From Sandaracinaceae bacterium (GTDB taxonomy: Bacteria > Myxococcota_A > Polyangia > Polyangiales > Sandaracinaceae), in contig JAHBWG010000081.1 in NCBI GenBank assembly GCA_019637095.1, forward strand, positions 1 through 42,704: a stretch of 42,704 nucleotides of DNA, given 5' to 3'. Shown in pieces: positions 40,596 through 42,704 of this stretch. The translations under genes and the position numbers were made by a program. The notes under the pieces were generated by a model, which saw only the letters and a list, made by a program, of their open reading frames with translations, had not been told where the DNA came from and did no database searches. Within the stretch, counting starts at the first letter, position 1. Each line of letters starts with the position of its first letter.

Positions 40596-40633
40596 GTGGT
40601 GGGCGCGAGAAGTTAGCCGCAGCGCCCGTGAAG

Positions 40634-41017
40634 TCAAGCGTTGGAATCACGATTCGGGCGGGTCGCCCAGATGGCCCACGCGATGAGCACGCCCTGGATG
40701 GGCAGGCGCACCCACAGCGCCCACGCCGGCGCGTCGTAGGTGCCCTCGTCGGCGAGCGCCATGTGGAGGTTCGCCGGGAAGACGGCGACGAGCAGCGCGA
40801 CGAGGCCCCAGCCGGCGAGCGAGCGCGCGCGCGGGACGAGGACGAGGACGCCCAGGACGATCTCGGCGACCCCGCTGAGCCAGACGAGCTCGCGGTGCCA
40901 GGGGATCCACGGCGGCATGATCGAGACGTAGAACGCCTCGTTCACGAAGTGGTTCACGCCGGCGGCGACGAAGAGGACGCCGAGGAGGATCACGAGGACG
41001 AGCCGCGCGCGTCGCAT
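40634..41017 (-). CDS. DoxX-like small integral membrane protein
   Basis: 127 aa with four hydrophobic segments: about 5-22 (RLVLVILLGVLFVAAGVNHF), about 45-62 (LVWLSGVAEIVLGVLVLV), about 68-85 (AGWGLVALLVAVFPANLHMA) and about 100-118. N-H-F after the first helix and P-A-N-L-H-M in the third are typical of DoxX-like proteins, whose function is poorly known. I chose ATG 41017. The in-frame ATG at 41029 lies inside the TATGCT -10 box, so it would not be in the transcript. Confidence 0.85.
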   Translation of the reverse strand: MRRARLVLVILLGVLFVAAGVNHFVNEAFYVSIMPPWIPWHRELVWLSGVAEIVLGVLVLVPRARSLAGWGLVALLVAVFPANLHMALADEGTYDAPAWALWVRLPIQGVLIAWAIWATRPNRDSNA

Positions 41018-41024
41018 GGCGTCG

Positions 41025-41030
41025 AGCATA
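41025..41030 (-). promoter_or_regulatory. -10 box TATGCT for the DoxX-like gene
   Basis: Minus strand TATGCT, 7 bp before ATG 41017. It decides the start codon because the alternative ATG overlaps the box. Confidence 0.45.
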
Positions 41031-41182
41031 CGCGCGAGCGCGCTGACAGGTTCGGCGCGCGTGGCGGACAGAGCTGGCGCGCCCGAGGGGGAGCGCGCGG
41101 TTCTCCCGAGGATCTCGAGGGTCACGGCGGCTGGCACACGCCGTGGTGAAGGGGCTCGCGAGACGAACCCCAACGAGAGGTC

Positions 41183-41614
41183 ATGGAGATGAACGAGAAG
41201 ATCGGGAAGCTGAGCGCGCATTGGGTCTGGCTGTTCGCGCTCGCCGCGGTCGTGGTGGGCGTCGGCGCCGCGTACGCGACGGCCGGGCTCGGGAGCAAGG
41301 TGTCGAGCGCGGTGTACTTCGGCGTGTTCCTGACGTCGGGCTTCGCGGCGACGGCGCTGACCAAGGCCAAGGCGCTGCTGTCGCTGAGCGCGTTCCTCCT
41401 GGCGTCGCTGTTGAGCGCCGCGAGCTACTACGTCGTGACGATGCAGGCGGTCGCCGAGACGACCAGCGCGCTCGGCGCGGCGGAGGCGGGCGGGGCGCTC
41501 GGCGCGGCGATCGGGATCTTCGTGGCGGTGATCACGTTCTTCGTGAGCGCAGCCGGCGGGGTCGGCGGGGCGCTCGCGGGGCTGCGCGCGCGCAAGCAGC
41601 TCGCCGCGGCGTAG
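41183..41614 (+). CDS. Small membrane protein, three to four helices (143 aa)
   Basis: Two possible starts: ATG 41183 and ATG 41189. GAGAGG (41175-41180) is better spaced for the second. Hydrophobic segments at about 12-32 (HWVWLFALAAVVVGVGAAYA), 42-60 (VYFGVFLTSGFAATAL), 65-90 (LLSLSAFLLASLLSAASYYV) and 103-130 (ALGAAIGIFVAVITFFVSAA). Short basic tail LRARKQLAAA. No family was recognised. The 165-bp stretch before it (41018-41182) holds only the divergent promoter region. Confidence 0.75.
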   Translation: MEMNEKIGKLSAHWVWLFALAAVVVGVGAAYATAGLGSKVSSAVYFGVFLTSGFAATALTKAKALLSLSAFLLASLLSAASYYVVTMQAVAETTSALGAAEAGGALGAAIGIFVAVITFFVSAAGGVGGALAGLRARKQLAAA

Positions 41615-41641
41615 CGGAGCGGACCGGCGCGCCGCGCACGC

Positions 41642-41647
41642 TATGCT
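41642..41647 (+). promoter_or_regulatory. -10 box TATGCT for the kinase at 41657
   Basis: TATGCT 9 bp before ATG 41657, same layout as before 28965. No -35 match. Confidence 0.4.
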
Positions 41648-41656
41648 GCGCAGCGG

Positions 41657-42704
41657 ATGACGCGCGTCGGTCCGTACGAGCTCGCCGAGCCGATCGGTCG
41701 CGGCGGGATGGCGCAGGTCTTCCGCGCCATCGGCCCGGCCGGGGAGGTGGCGGTGAAGCTGCTCGACGGGGGCGCGAGCGCGACGAAGGAGCAGCTCGCG
41801 CGCTACGAGCGCGAGGTGCGGGCCGCCGAGCGGATCGAGCATCCGCACCTGATCCGCGTGGTGGATCACGGGATCGACGCGGAGCGGGGGCCGTGGCTCG
41901 CGATGCCGCTCGTGCGCGGGATGACGCTGCGCGATCTGTTCGCGGGCAAGTCGACTTGTCCGGAGGCGGCGCTGGTACTGCTGGCGCCGCTCGCGGAGGC
42001 GCTCGCGGCGCTGCACGCCGAGGGGCTGGTGCACCGCGACGTTAAGCCGGAGAACGTGATGCTGAGCCCGCTCGGCGATCTGACGCTGGTGGACCTCGGG
42101 CTCGCGCTCGCGGAGACGGACACGCGGCACACGCGCGAGGGCGAGGTGGCCGGGTCGGTGCCGTACCTGTCACCCGAGCGCATCGAGGGGCGCGACGTGG
42201 ACGCGACCGCCGACGTGTGGGCGTTCGGGGTGATGCTCTACGAGCTGATCGCGGGGCGGCGGCCGTTCGAGCGGGCGCGCGCGGGCGAGGAGGTCGCCGC
42301 GATCCTGAGCGGGAGCTTCACGCCGCTCGGGCAGGTCGATCGGCGCGTCGGGGAGGACCTCGACTGGGTGATCGGGGTGTGCCTGGCGCACGAGCCGTGG
42401 AAGCGGCCGCGGGACGCGCGGGCGCTGCTCGATCGGCTGCGGCCGATGACGCCGGCGGGCGACGGGCGCGCCCTGCGGGTGTCGGTCCTGAGCGATCCGG
42501 GCGCGTTCGAGCGGCGCGTCGCAGGCGAGGTGGTCGCCGCGCTGCGCGCCGAGGCCGAGGCGCTGCTCGGGCGAGGCGAGCCGCTCGAGGCGATCCGCAA
42601 GCTCGATCGCGCGCTGGCGTACGCGCCCGCCGACGAGGCGACGCTGGCGCTCGTGGAGGCGGCGTCGAGCGGCGCGCCGGTGGCGCCGCGGCCGGCCGTG
42701 CCGA
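41657..42704 (+). CDS. Serine/threonine protein kinase, 3' end beyond the window
   Basis: Open to the end of the window (349 codons read). Canonical Hanks-type kinase: YELAEPIGRGGMAQVFRA with a glycine loop, VAVKLL Lys, HRDVKPENVML catalytic loop, LVDLGLALAE (DLG), SVPYLSPERI activation segment and DVWAFGVMLYELIAG. All catalytic residues are present. After about residue 270 the sequence becomes helical with a TPR-like element (AEALLGRGEPLEAIRKLDRA), then Ala/Pro-rich, so a linker or sensor part probably follows downstream. Such kinases are very numerous in myxobacteria. Nothing ties this one to the defence island. Confidence 0.93.
   Translation, partial: MTRVGPYELAEPIGRGGMAQVFRAIGPAGEVAVKLLDGGASATKEQLARYEREVRAAERIEHPHLIRVVDHGIDAERGPWLAMPLVRGMTLRDLFAGKSTCPEAALVLLAPLAEALAALHAEGLVHRDVKPENVMLSPLGDLTLVDLGLALAETDTRHTREGEVAGSVPYLSPERIEGRDVDATADVWAFGVMLYELIAGRRPFERARAGEEVAAILSGSFTPLGQVDRRVGEDLDWVIGVCLAHEPWKRPRDARALLDRLRPMTPAGDGRALRVSVLSDPGAFERRVAGEVVAALRAEAEALLGRGEPLEAIRKLDRALAYAPADEATLALVEAASSGAPVAPRPAVP

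Noticed and set aside
41132-41147. TGGCAC-containing sequence before the membrane protein at 41183, as a second sigma-54 promoter
   Set aside because: The -24 half fits but the -12 half lacks the GC dinucleotide at the required spacing.

Overview
The window is about 70% GC. It carries Hanks-type serine/threonine kinases, a sigma-54 activator, Uma2-family genes and long, tightly packed genes with GTG starts. This suggests a large-genome myxobacterium (Polyangia/Sandaracinus-like). That placement comes from gene content and composition, not from a search. Almost everything between position 1 and about 40,400 looks like one defence island; the last 2 kb (tRNA-Leu, DoxX-like protein, small membrane protein, kinase) looks like ordinary chromosome.

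Layout, left to right. (1) 1-702: the leader-distal end of a CRISPR array with 37-nt repeats. Its last repeat is cut after 21 nt by a degenerate insertion sequence (703-about 1800) whose transposase has a 1-base frameshift. (2) 1849-4269: a large unrecognised protein. (3) 4279-6824: a divergent regulator/operon pair. A RtcR-like sigma-54 activator (CARF-like N-terminus, AAA+ domain with GAFTGA) faces a four-ORF minus-strand operon (DUF4258 protein, a 31-aa ORF, two glycine-zipper peptides). Between them lie a good -24/-12 promoter and a three-half-site inverted repeat. (4) 6879-13316: a minus-strand operon encoding a large protein kinase with a HEPN-like front end, a DUF3800-TPR protein, a Uma2 protein and an 85-aa protein. 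(5) 13491-22697: a complete interference operon of a type III CRISPR system, most like III-D: HD-less Cas10 with GGDD, a fused RAMP/Csx10-like protein, two small-subunit candidates, three further RAMPs, a CARF-HEPN ribonuclease and Cas6. Consecutive genes overlap by 1-14 bases. No cas1/cas2 is present. (6) 22747-26843: a separately promoted operon of an ECF-like sigma factor, two unknown proteins and a Lon-like protease fused to TPRs, facing a second CARF-HEPN gene (26862-28046). (7) 28178-30599: a 30-aa amphipathic peptide ORF, a Uma2 gene and a membrane protein with an RN-x3-H motif. (8) 30653-40432: a Druantia type III-like pair (DruH, DruE) preceded by a coupled 51-aa ORF.

How the parts may work together. 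The Cas10 GGDD site predicts cyclic oligoadenylate synthesis on target RNA binding. The two CARF-HEPN proteins are the expected responders. The RtcR-like activator has a CARF-type sensor fold by family, so it could read the same or a related signal and switch on a toxin-like operon by sigma-54. The sigma factor/unknown/unknown/Lon-TPR operon resembles in parts list the CalpS-CalpT-CalpL protease-sigma cascade of type III CRISPR, but lacks a SAVED domain. These two transcription-linked modules are the most interesting items here. Their link to CRISPR signalling is inference.
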